Shown: positions 1-5,332, numbered from the stretch's first letter. The stretch: 6,005 nucleotides of DNA from an uncultured Verrucomicrobiota bacterium (GCA_946482165.1 CAMLQS010000316.1:1-6005), one strand, 5' to 3'. Made by a program: numbers and translations. The notes: generated from the letters alone by a model not told the origin.

Positions 1-106
1 GCGAAACACGCTGCGGCTCAATTTCAGCAACGCCTCCGAAGCGGCGATTCAGACGGGCATGGCCCGGCTCGGCACGATTCTGCGCGCGCGGGCGGCGCGG
101 GCCTGA
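1..106 (+). CDS. C-terminal end of a probable PLP-dependent class I/II aminotransferase (5' partial)
   Basis: The frame that begins at base 2 is open from the left edge to a TGA at 104-106 and gives 34 residues. These include LRLNFSN, then a short stretch ending in GMARLGTIL and a basic Ala/Arg tail. An 'R-L-N-F-S' strand followed by a helix with 'I..G..RL' is the typical end of fold-type I aminotransferases of the MocR/LysN (2-aminoadipate transaminase-like) group, so I infer a cytoplasmic PLP enzyme acting on an amino acid. The catalytic lysine and the PLP-binding domain lie outside the window, so substrate and exact subfamily cannot be told. The gene converges on the minus-strand DsbA-like gene, with a 160-base gap holding an inverted repeat. 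Confidence 0.6.
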   Translation, partial: RNTLRLNFSNASEAAIQTGMARLGTILRARAARA

Positions 107-133
107 GGGGCAATCATACCGGTGGCTTTGTGG

Positions 134-236
134 GTTTGGACCTTCCGCCCAAGGTGGGCGGGCGCGTCCCTGCGCCCGCTGCCTGGAGACCGAGCCACGG
201 GCGCACTGCCGACCCGCCCGTCCACCCAACCCAAAC
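134..236. repeat. Nested imperfect inverted repeat in a convergent intergenic gap
   Basis: Three sets of arms nest around one centre. The outer pair is GTTTGG at 134-139 with CCAAAC at 231-236. The middle pair is a 16-base arm at 153-168 matching the complement of 211-226 at 14 of 16 positions. The inner pair is TGCGCCCG at 171-178 with CGGGCGCA at 198-205, a perfect 8 bp. As RNA or a cruciform this is a long GC-rich hairpin of about 103 nt. It fills most of the gap (107-266) between two convergent genes, where I see no coding sequence. It may work as a bidirectional transcription barrier, but neither side has a T-tract. It could equally be one copy of a dispersed REP-like intergenic element; one copy alone cannot decide. 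Confidence 0.6.
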
Positions 237-266
237 GCATCCAGCCGCGCGTCTGAACGAACCACT

Positions 267-962
267 TCAGGCCTGCGGCGGCGCGCCGTGGTGGGCGCGG
301 TAGCTGGCGTAGGCGGCGGCGTCGGCGAGCAGCCCGTCGAGCGCGGCGGCGAGCGGTTGGAAGCGCCAGACACCGGAAAGGACCACCTTGTCGCCGATAT
401 CGCTCGTAAGCACGAAGGCCGGGCGCTGGCTCAGCCGGTGCGCGAAAAATTCGGAGGTCGAGGCCTCCACGCGGGCGCGCACCGCGGCGGATTTGGCCGC
501 GGCCTTGAGCTTGGATGCGGCGACTTTTCCGCCGCTCGCCGCGACGGCGATGCGAAGCGCGGTGTCGAGAACGTGGATGCCTTTGCCCTCGCGCATCGCG
601 GCGTTCGCCAAGGCGAGACGCACGCGGTCGTCGCCGGCGGGGAGGAATTCGCGCGCGGCCTCGGCGACGTAGTTGGGCGTGGAATACGCGGCGAGATCGT
701 TCTGCACCCAGCCGGAATTCAGCGCATAGGGGGAGCCGACGACGGTGCCGCTGCGCCGGTAGAACCAATCGCATTGCCCGCTTGTGGCGGGGAAATCCTC
801 GGGGCGCATCAGGGCGATGCGCCAGTCGAAGGCGACGCGGCCCTCATACCGCGCCTTCAGCTCGCTCCACGCGGCCTCGGCCCAATGGCACCACGAGGAG
901 TAGATCTCGACGTAGTAGATGATCGAAACGGAAGGACGGGCGGGGAGCGTCGATTTTGGCAT
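267..962 (-). CDS. DsbA/FrnE-like thioredoxin-fold protein with an SSWC active site
   Basis: This 231-residue protein has the DsbA-family layout. A first beta strand (about residues 12-21) runs straight into the active-site motif S22-S-W-C25. A largely helical insertion follows (about 60-175, including an Ala/Lys-rich helix at 140-165). The fold closes with R180-P181-A-F-V-L, where P181 fits the conserved cis-proline, and then a strand and helix with LSGVWRFQPL. No signal peptide is visible, so it is probably cytoplasmic, as in FrnE-type proteins and the related 2-hydroxychromene-2-carboxylate isomerase/GST-kappa group. The first cysteine of the usual CxxC is serine; C25 and C64 are the only cysteines, so a classical dithiol oxidase mechanism is unlikely. 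The ATG at 962 is the first good start, but no Shine-Dalgarno precedes it. The gene lies 72 bases downstream of the TlpA-like gene on the same strand, so co-transcription is plausible. A TTGACC at 991-996 (minus strand) could also support an own promoter, but the matching -10 is poor. The exact substrate is unknown. Confidence 0.8.
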   Translation of the reverse strand: MPKSTLPARPSVSIIYYVEIYSSWCHWAEAAWSELKARYEGRVAFDWRIALMRPEDFPATSGQCDWFYRRSGTVVGSPYALNSGWVQNDLAAYSTPNYVAEAAREFLPAGDDRVRLALANAAMREGKGIHVLDTALRIAVAASGGKVAASKLKAAAKSAAVRARVEASTSEFFAHRLSQRPAFVLTSDIGDKVVLSGVWRFQPLAAALDGLLADAAAYASYRAHHGAPPQA

Positions 963-979
963 GAGCGGAGTTTGTCCGC

Positions 980-1021
980 GACCGTCCTGCGGTCAACGGG
1001 CGCGCCATCCGTCCGCGCCCG
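980..1021 (-). other. Two intercistronic hairpins between the TlpA-like and DsbA-like genes
   Basis: The 72-base gap between the TlpA-like stop and the DsbA-like start holds two perfect stem-loops. CGGGCGCG (997-1004) pairs with CGCGCCCG (1014-1021) around a 9-base loop. GACCG (980-984) pairs with CGGTC (990-994) around a 5-base loop. Neither is followed by a T-run on the minus strand, so they are not good intrinsic terminators. They may instead protect the upstream message end or lower expression of the downstream gene. This is inferred from sequence pairing only. Confidence 0.45.
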
Positions 1022-1034
1022 GGCTGGCTTGCGC

Positions 1035-1907
1035 CTATTTCGCGAGGAGCTCGCCGACTTTCTTGGAAAGGGCGTCGCCGCGAAGGTCCTTGGCCGCGAT
1101 CTTGCCTTCGCGGTCGAGGAGAAAGGTCGCGGGGATGCCGCGGATGTTGTAGGCTTGGGCGAGTTTGCTTTGCCAGCCCTTGCCGTCGAAAACCTGCGGC
1201 CAAGCCATCTTCTTTTCCTTGGTGAACGCGGCGAGCTTGTCGCCGTCCTTGTCGAGGCTGATGCCGATCACCTCGAAGCCCTTGTCGTGATACTTTTCGT
1301 AGGCGGCCATCACGTTGGGCAGCTCGTCGACGCAGGGGCCGCACCAAGTGGCCCAGAAGTCGACGAGGACGATTTTCCCGCGATAGGCGGCGAGATCCAC
1401 CGTGGTGCCGTCGGTGGCGGTTTCCTTGAACGTGGGGAACTCGGTGCCGACGGCGGTCGCGGCGTCCGCGGCGGCGTCTTTCTCGATTTGCGAGATCATG
1501 TCCGGGATCTGAGCGGCCATCGGGGTGCCGGCGAAGTCGGCGGCGATGGATTTCAGGATCGGGATTCCCGCCTCGGGCTTCTCGAAGACCTGGATGTAGA
1601 GCATCGCCTTCATCATGCGGATCATCGCGGCGGCCTCGGTCTTCTCGGCCGAATGTTTTTCGGAGAGGGCGTCGAAGGCTTTCAGCTCCTCGGCAAAATC
1701 GGCTTCGGTCGTCTGCCCTTTCTGCAGGCGCTCGCGCACGCGGCCGACAATTTCCTCAAGGTCTTTCTTGATCGCCTCGTCGGTCGCGCGCGAATCTTTG
1801 GCCGAGGTCTCGGCCGTGGCGGCCGCCGGGGCCATGGGTTGTGCGGACAAGGGTCGCGGGAGGAGGCAGGTCAGAGTCGCGACGAGGGCGAGGTATGGTG
1901 TCTTCAT
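1035..1907 (-). CDS. Exported TlpA-family thiol:disulfide protein with C-terminal thioredoxin domain
   Basis: With the start at 1907 the protein has 290 residues. It begins with a typical Sec signal peptide: MK, a hydrophobic core at about residues 5-18, and likely cleavage after L20-S-A22. Residues about 35-150 are charged and helical, with no recognisable catalytic motif; similar N-terminal helical regions are common in TlpA-like proteins of this phylum. From about residue 153 comes a TlpA/ResA-type thioredoxin domain, with a strand ending in V-D-F-W-A-T-W, the redox motif C189-G-P-C192, and G-I-P259-A-T-F holding the cis-proline. It should reduce disulfides outside the cytoplasmic membrane, for example in cytochrome c maturation or protein repair. 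The frame stays open upstream to 2117, but the 1907 start is preferred because it puts the signal peptide at the N terminus and avoids reading through the terminator region. No clear ribosome binding site is seen. C14 does not sit in a lipobox. It is probably the first gene of a two-gene unit with the DsbA-like gene. Confidence 0.9.
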   Translation of the reverse strand: MKTPYLALVATLTCLLPRPLSAQPMAPAAATAETSAKDSRATDEAIKKDLEEIVGRVRERLQKGQTTEADFAEELKAFDALSEKHSAEKTEAAAMIRMMKAMLYIQVFEKPEAGIPILKSIAADFAGTPMAAQIPDMISQIEKDAAADAATAVGTEFPTFKETATDGTTVDLAAYRGKIVLVDFWATWCGPCVDELPNVMAAYEKYHDKGFEVIGISLDKDGDKLAAFTKEKKMAWPQVFDGKGWQSKLAQAYNIRGIPATFLLDREGKIAAKDLRGDALSKKVGELLAK

Positions 1908-2115
1908 GGCAAGGAGCCAAAAGCTACGGTAAGTTGGGCCGAAATACACGAGCCAAACGTGTGGCGATAGGAGACAAGGCGGTGCTTGCGGGGTTTTGCC
2001 GGGGATCCACTCGGGCGCGGCTCTCTTGCGCGATCCTCGGCAACGCGAGCGCAAGCAACACGCGATCGGCGAGTTGTTTCTGAGGCACTTGCCCAACGGA
2101 CCGGCCTGCGAAAGC
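1908..2115. other. Non-coding stretch upstream of the TlpA-like gene, with small inverted repeats
   Basis: No convincing gene is seen here on either strand. It must contain the promoter of the TlpA-like gene on the minus strand, but I find no convincing -35/-10 pair. It holds CTTGCGC (2025-2031) paired with GCGCAAG (2049-2055), and ACACG (1946-1950) paired with CGTGT (1958-1962). On the + strand it leads into the strong terminator at 2116-2158, so a small + strand transcript is possible. None of the motifs I know for tmRNA, RNase P RNA or SRP RNA, and no tRNA, is visible. A further small stem, CGCATC (2184-2189) with GATGCG (2193-2198), lies between the terminator and the fucosidase stop. Confidence 0.4.
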
Positions 2116-2158
2116 AAAGCGCCCGATCCCCTTGAGGGAATCGGGCGCTTTTTGTTTT
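2116..2158. terminator. Strong intrinsic terminator, better oriented for + strand transcription
   Basis: A nearly perfect stem pairs 2116-2131 with 2136-2151: twelve bp, one C/A mismatch at 2128/2139, then three more G-C pairs, around the tetraloop TTGA. On the + strand it runs into TTTTTGTTTT (2149-2158), an ideal U-tract. On the minus strand the tract after the stem is weaker (TTTGCTTTCG). It lies 72 bases past the stop codon of the minus-strand fucosidase gene and can plausibly end that transcript before the TlpA-like gene. The better T-tract faces the other way, which hints at bidirectional use or an unseen + strand transcript. Confidence 0.85.
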
Positions 2159-2222
2159 GCGCTTCCGCAGGTCGCCGGCGCGGCGCATCAAAGATGCGGT
2201 TGGCCGTCCCCCGGGGCGGGCA

Positions 2223-3986
2223 TCACTCGATGCGAAAGGCCACGGCGGTGCGATAGGCGGAGGTGTCGGGGCAGGTGATCACGAGCGCGTCGGCCTCTTG
2301 CTTCCACGCGAGGGCGGGGCCGGCGTCGCCGAGAAGCGTGACTTTGGCGATGGGCGCGGCGCGGCGGCCGGAGGCGGAGCCGAGCGAGGTGATGCGCAAC
2401 TCCGTGCCGGACCCGGGCACGGACAGGCAAAGTGCGTAGAGGGCGCCGTCTTTGCCGACGGTGAAGCGGAAATCCTTCGGGCCGAAGGCGAACTCGGCGT
2501 GCTTGCGCCCGAGCTTGCCTCCGGGGAGCTGCTTGAGCTTTCCATTCACGCGCTCGCCTTCGCCGGGAATCGTCCAGGCCTTGCTGCCATAGATGGCGTC
2601 GCCGTTGCGCCGCATCCACTCGCCGACCTCGCGGAGCATGGTGACGCAGCTCTCGTCCAGCGCGCCGTCCGGGCGCGGGGAGATGCATACGGCGGCGGCG
2701 CCGTCGCGGGCGACGGCCTCGATCACGTAGCGGATCATCATGCCGGAGTCGTAATGGAAGCGGGGCGAGTAGAACCAGTCGCCGACCGGCGCCTCGGCGA
2801 TCCAAGCCTGGTCGGTCTTGATCTCGGAGGGCACGCCAAATTCCTCGGTGGTGACCGTGCCGTTGGTGGCGTGGCGGAACTTGACGATGGAAAAGGTATC
2901 CACTTTCCCGCGACGGGCGAGCGCGCGGTTGTAGAAATCGGCGATGACGCGCTGCATGGCGTCGGCCTTGAGCCCGGTGCCGGTGTCGCGTCCGCTGAAG
3001 GGTTGTTGGCCGGTGCCGTCGGTGTAGATGAAGTCGGGGTCGTATTTCTCGACGACGTCCATCATGCGCAGGGCCCACCAGGTGGCATACCATTTGGCGT
3101 AGTCGGCGTGGCGGCCGAAGATGCCGGCGGGCGGCGGGCTCCAGGGCGAGAGGGCGGCTTTCGACACGCCGGCGTATTCGCGGAGGTCGACGCCGTAGAG
3201 CAGGCGCGGGTCCATGCCTTCCCACCATTTGCCCACTCCATCGGCGAGGGTGAGGTGGCCGTCGTAGGGGACCCCGGCGAGAGGGCCTTCGCGGTCGGAC
3301 ATGAAGGCGGTCTGCCACCACCACCAGCTGTATTCGTGGTGGAAGGTGACGCCGAAGCGCAGCCCTTGGGCGCGGGCGGCGCGGGCCCACTCGCCGACGA
3401 GATCGCGCTTCGCGCCAAGGCGGGTGGAGTTCCACGGCTGGTAGCGGGAATCCCACATGTCGTATTGGTCATGGTGGACGCCCTGGACGAAGAGGAAACG
3501 CGCGCCCGCATCTCGGTAGAGTTCGGTGAGCGCGGCGGGGTCGAGCTTGGACGGGTTCCAGTCGCGCAGGACCTCCTTGTAGCCGACCTCGGTGGGGTGG
3601 CCGTAGCGGGCGAGGTGGTTTTTGCGCGCGAGGTGCTCGGGTTTGTAGATGTGGCGGGCATACCAGTCGCCGCTTTGGCCGGCGGCTTGGGGGCCGAAGT
3701 GGACCCAGATGCCGAACTTGGCGTCCCGCAGCCAGGCGGGCGTGCCGGGATAGTGTTTCTCGATGGATTCCCACGTGGGCTCGAAGGGGCCGGGCGCGAC
3801 GGGCAGGTCGAGCTTCACCTCCGGGGCGGAGTCGGAGGGGGTGAGGGGCACGCTGTCCACCGGTTGGGCCGCGGGGATGGCGGGGATGGGCGGCAGGTCG
3901 GGCAGGGTGGAGGCGAGCATGCCGGGGAGCGCGGCTAAGGCGGTGAGCAAGCACACGACGGGCAGGGAAGCAGGGCGGGGGAACAT
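2223..3986 (-). CDS. Secreted alpha-L-fucosidase, glycoside hydrolase family GH29
   Basis: The protein has 587 residues. It starts with a Sec signal peptide (hydrophobic core about 8-22, likely cleavage after L24-A25), then a proline-rich linker (about 29-68). The GH29 catalytic barrel follows (about 70-470). Visible family landmarks are F91-G-I-W-V-H96-F-G near the start, H171-H-D-Q-Y-D-M-W, and Y321-T-D323-G with D323 as the expected nucleophile. Further on come T379-T-E381-E382-F, a candidate acid/base region as in members with a T-x-E motif, and the helix R453-E-V-G-E-W-M-R-R-N-G-D-A-I-Y that ends the barrel. A C-terminal beta-sandwich (about 480-587) completes the usual GH29 form. It should release L-fucose from fucosylated glycans in the periplasm or outside the cell by the retaining mechanism. 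The acid/base glutamate is poorly conserved in this family and is only inferred. The start at 3986 is chosen because it supplies the signal peptide; no Shine-Dalgarno precedes it. It is transcribed divergently from an AraC-type regulator 73 bases away. Exact linkage specificity cannot be read from the sequence. Confidence 0.93.
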   Translation of the reverse strand: MFPRPASLPVVCLLTALAALPGMLASTLPDLPPIPAIPAAQPVDSVPLTPSDSAPEVKLDLPVAPGPFEPTWESIEKHYPGTPAWLRDAKFGIWVHFGPQAAGQSGDWYARHIYKPEHLARKNHLARYGHPTEVGYKEVLRDWNPSKLDPAALTELYRDAGARFLFVQGVHHDQYDMWDSRYQPWNSTRLGAKRDLVGEWARAARAQGLRFGVTFHHEYSWWWWQTAFMSDREGPLAGVPYDGHLTLADGVGKWWEGMDPRLLYGVDLREYAGVSKAALSPWSPPPAGIFGRHADYAKWYATWWALRMMDVVEKYDPDFIYTDGTGQQPFSGRDTGTGLKADAMQRVIADFYNRALARRGKVDTFSIVKFRHATNGTVTTEEFGVPSEIKTDQAWIAEAPVGDWFYSPRFHYDSGMMIRYVIEAVARDGAAAVCISPRPDGALDESCVTMLREVGEWMRRNGDAIYGSKAWTIPGEGERVNGKLKQLPGGKLGRKHAEFAFGPKDFRFTVGKDGALYALCLSVPGSGTELRITSLGSASGRRAAPIAKVTLLGDAGPALAWKQEADALVITCPDTSAYRTAVAFRIE

Positions 3987-4059
3987 GGCGGGATCTTAAC
4001 GGGCCGCTCGCCGTTTTGCCATGGATCGGACGAAACTATTCTGTGTATAAAAAGCCCGA
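3987..4059. promoter_or_regulatory. Divergent promoter/operator region between the fucosidase and AraC-type genes
   Basis: These 73 bases must hold the fucosidase promoter and probably that of the regulator. An AT-rich core at about 4033-4053 contains TATAAA (4046-4051) on the + strand and the overlapping TATACA (4049-4044) on the minus strand, both -10-like. On the + strand a TTGCCA at 4016-4021 resembles a -35, but its spacing to TATAAA is too long (24) and to TATTCT at 4037-4042 slightly short (15). If TATAAA is the real -10, transcription would begin within a few bases of the regulator's ATG. GCCCGA occurs twice, at 4054-4059 and 4062-4067, across that start codon. No AraC operator can be assigned with certainty. 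Confidence 0.5.
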
Positions 4060-4884
4060 ATGCCCGATGTGATCAAATTCCGGAGGGGTTATCGCCTGTG
4101 GACTTCGCCGCCGACGCCGGAGGTGCTTTCGTCGGGGTTCGCCGTGCTGCAACGCTGGGAGCACGACGATCTCAGCGCGCCGTTCTGGCGCTGGTATATG
4201 AACGACCGGGGGGGGGCGTTTATCCGTGTAGATAAAGCCGCGTTCGAGCTTTTGCCCGGGCGCATCTACCTCATCCCGCCCCGGACGGCGTTTGCGACGT
4301 GGATCGAAGAGGGGGCGGGGGACGTGGGTCATTTGCACGTGCATTTCGTGCTCGGTCTGGACCGCGCGCCGACGGGCGGTCCGGTGTTTGAGTTCAAGGC
4401 GGAAGCGGAGGACAGGCGGCTGGGGCGCGCGGTGGGCATGCAGATGCGGGCCGGACAGGCGGAGAGCGAATTCACCCTGGGCTTCCAGGTGCAGGCGCTG
4501 ATCAACCGGACGCTGGCTCGGGTCCCTGCGGTATATTGGGCCGGGCGGTCCTCGGACGACCGCATAGCTCGGGTCCTGCGCCGCCTGAAGTCGGGCGTGG
4601 CGGGCGGAGTGGACAACGCCTTGCTGGCCAGGGAGGCGGGCCTGGGGCGAAACGCGTTTGGTCGGTTTTTCCGCGAGGCGACCGGCGACACGCCCCACCG
4701 TTATCTGACGCGGTTGCGGGTGGAGCGGGCTTGCGAGCAGCTGCGCGCCGAAGGGGGCACGGTGGACGAGGTCGCGGTGGCGACGGGTTTTTGCGACCGC
4801 TTCCACTTCACGAGAGTTTTTAAGAAACACATGGGCGTCGGGCCGGCGGAGTATCGGCGGAGACAGACGGAGGGAGGGAACTAG
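4060..4884 (+). CDS. AraC-family transcriptional regulator, likely controlling the adjacent fucosidase
   Basis: The protein has 274 residues. The N-terminal part (about 1-150) looks like an AraC-type ligand-binding cupin, with beta-rich segments such as E63-L-L-P-G-R-I-Y-L-I-P-P and H91-L-H-V-H-F. It would bind a small sugar or glycan signal. The C-terminal 100 residues form the AraC DNA-binding domain with two helix-turn-helix units. The first is at about 184-208 (L-A-R-E-A-G-L..N-A-F-G-R-F-F). The second is at about 233-258 (V-D-E-V-A-V-A-T-G-F..F-H-F-T-R-V-F-K-K..G), followed by the family signature G-P-A-E-Y-R-R. Length and domain order are normal. ATG 4060 is the first start in frame and has no Shine-Dalgarno before it. 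A GGAGG at 4081-4085 lies inside the gene but leads to no in-frame ATG, GTG or TTG start. Its divergent position supports control of the fucosidase gene. A run of nine G's at 4208-4216 (codons 50-53) is a possible slippage site. Confidence 0.92.
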   Translation: MPDVIKFRRGYRLWTSPPTPEVLSSGFAVLQRWEHDDLSAPFWRWYMNDRGGAFIRVDKAAFELLPGRIYLIPPRTAFATWIEEGAGDVGHLHVHFVLGLDRAPTGGPVFEFKAEAEDRRLGRAVGMQMRAGQAESEFTLGFQVQALINRTLARVPAVYWAGRSSDDRIARVLRRLKSGVAGGVDNALLAREAGLGRNAFGRFFREATGDTPHRYLTRLRVERACEQLRAEGGTVDEVAVATGFCDRFHFTRVFKKHMGVGPAEYRRRQTEGGN

Positions 4885-4887
4885 CCG

Positions 4888-4954
4888 GACTCGTGCGGTA
4901 AAACGGCGGAGCGTCGAGGTGAGATGGCGCAGGTAGGAAGTCGCCATCCGAGTC
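4888..4954 (+). repeat. Branched hairpin just after the regulator stop codon
   Basis: GACTCG (4888-4893) pairs with CGAGTC (4949-4954), and inside it GATGGCG (4923-4929) pairs with CGCCATC (4942-4948) around a 12-base loop. The two 3' arms are directly adjacent, so the elements stack. It begins 4 bases past the TAG at 4882-4884. It has no T-tract, so it may protect the 3' end of the message or assist factor-dependent termination. This is inferred from pairing only. Confidence 0.4.
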
Positions 4955-5011
4955 GCCAAGCCGGCCGCCGAGGCAACAGGCAACCTGCGTCCGTCCTGTC
5001 CTTACCGGAGG

Positions 5012-5085
5012 TTTAACGCAGAGACGCGGAGAAAGAGGGGAACGGCGAGTCCGCGGACACTGCGCGTTTGCGTCTCCGCGTTTAA
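5012..5085. repeat. Dispersed-type inverted repeat with CGCAGAGACGC / GCGTCTCCGCG arms
   Basis: The left arm TTTAACGCAGAGACGC (5012-5027) matches the complement of the right arm GCGTCTCCGCGTTTAA (5070-5085) at 14 of 16 positions. The 42-base centre holds a purine-rich stretch and a perfect 10-bp palindrome, GTCCGCGGAC (5049-5058). Arms of this 'AACGCAGAGACGC(G/A)GAG' type are, to my knowledge, widespread in intergenic DNA of many Gram-negative and environmental bacteria. Translated on the minus strand they give the recurrent artefact peptides NAETQ and FLRVSALNLR, which are seen here. I therefore call it a non-coding dispersed repeat, not a gene. Its mobility mechanism is not visible. Confidence 0.75.
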
Positions 5086-5154
5086 GCTATCGCCATGCAA
5101 TATCTTCCGGCTGCCACCGACCGTCAGTCTCGATGCGCCCGCACAACTGGTGCG

Positions 5155-5332
5155 ACGGCTTAGCCAACGTAACGATGCAGTCGAGAGGGTCGTATCGAGG
5201 TGATCTGACGGCACCTTTCAGTGGCTTTCTCCCGGCGAAATACCCTCCGGGTATTCCTTGGTCGTTCGCCTCTGAAATGCGCTCGCCATCTCACCCCGCC
5301 ACTCCGCCTTCGATTGCATCGTTACGGCTTAG
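5155..5332. repeat. Possible small inserted element: 17-bp inverted repeat inside a 9-bp direct repeat
   Basis: CGTAACGATGCAGTCGA (5168-5184) is matched by the complement of 5310-5326 at 16 of 17 positions, with a perfect outer 12 bp. The enclosed sequence holds further stems: AGGTG (5198-5202) with CACCT (5212-5216), TACCC with GGGTA around TCC (5241-5253), and GGCGAA (5234-5239) with TTCGCC (5265-5270). The 9-mer ACGGCTTAG occurs in direct orientation at 5155-5163 and 5324-5332, at the two ends. The right copy overlaps the arm by 3 bases and contains the stop codon of the PEP-CTERM gene. The whole resembles a miniature inverted-repeat element or a structured RNA. No transposase is present. 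The direct repeat is not perfectly placed relative to the arms, so the insertion reading is tentative. Confidence 0.45.

Larger units (their letters stand above)
4885..5328. other. 444-base gene-free region rich in palindromic structure
   Basis: No convincing gene lies between the regulator stop and the PEP-CTERM stop, two convergent genes. Within it are three separate structures, listed individually: a branched hairpin at 4888-4954, a dispersed-type inverted repeat at 5012-5085, and a 17-bp inverted repeat element within 5155-5332. Open frames here are short, lack a start or merely run across the repeats. No T-rich intrinsic terminator is visible for either convergent gene. Confidence 0.55.

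Noticed and set aside
288..1970. 560-residue open frame on the + strand
   Set aside because: It lies antisense to the DsbA-like and TlpA-like genes, which have clear domains, and its Gly/Arg-rich composition is typical of a shadow frame in GC-rich DNA.
1908..2117. N-terminal extension of the TlpA-like protein to an ATG at 2117
   Set aside because: The extension would bury the signal peptide 70 residues inside the protein and start within the terminator stem; it shows no domain.
1996..2256. 86-residue + strand frame over the intergenic region
   Set aside because: It reads straight through the strong terminator and into the fucosidase 3' end; composition is that of random GC-rich frame.
2157..3938. 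593-residue open frame on the + strand
   Set aside because: It is antisense to the fucosidase gene, whose GH29 motifs are unmistakable; the frame has no recognisable domain.
4036..4983. 315-residue minus-strand frame opposite the regulator
   Set aside because: The + strand frame has a clear AraC DNA-binding domain; the opposite frame is Arg/Pro/His-rich with no domain.
5002..5214. 70-residue minus-strand frame ending in FLRVSALNLR
   Set aside because: Its C-terminal half is the translation of the dispersed inverted repeat, a well-known annotation artefact.
5087..5290. 67-codon open minus-strand stretch
   Set aside because: It has no ATG or GTG start, runs across the inverted-repeat arm and has no strong codon bias; I cannot support it as a gene or relic.
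5218..5319. 33-codon minus-strand frame starting in the inverted-repeat arm (MQSKAEWRGEM...)
   Set aside because: It has an ATG but no ribosome binding site and no recognisable domain. It could be part of the repeat element; too short to call.
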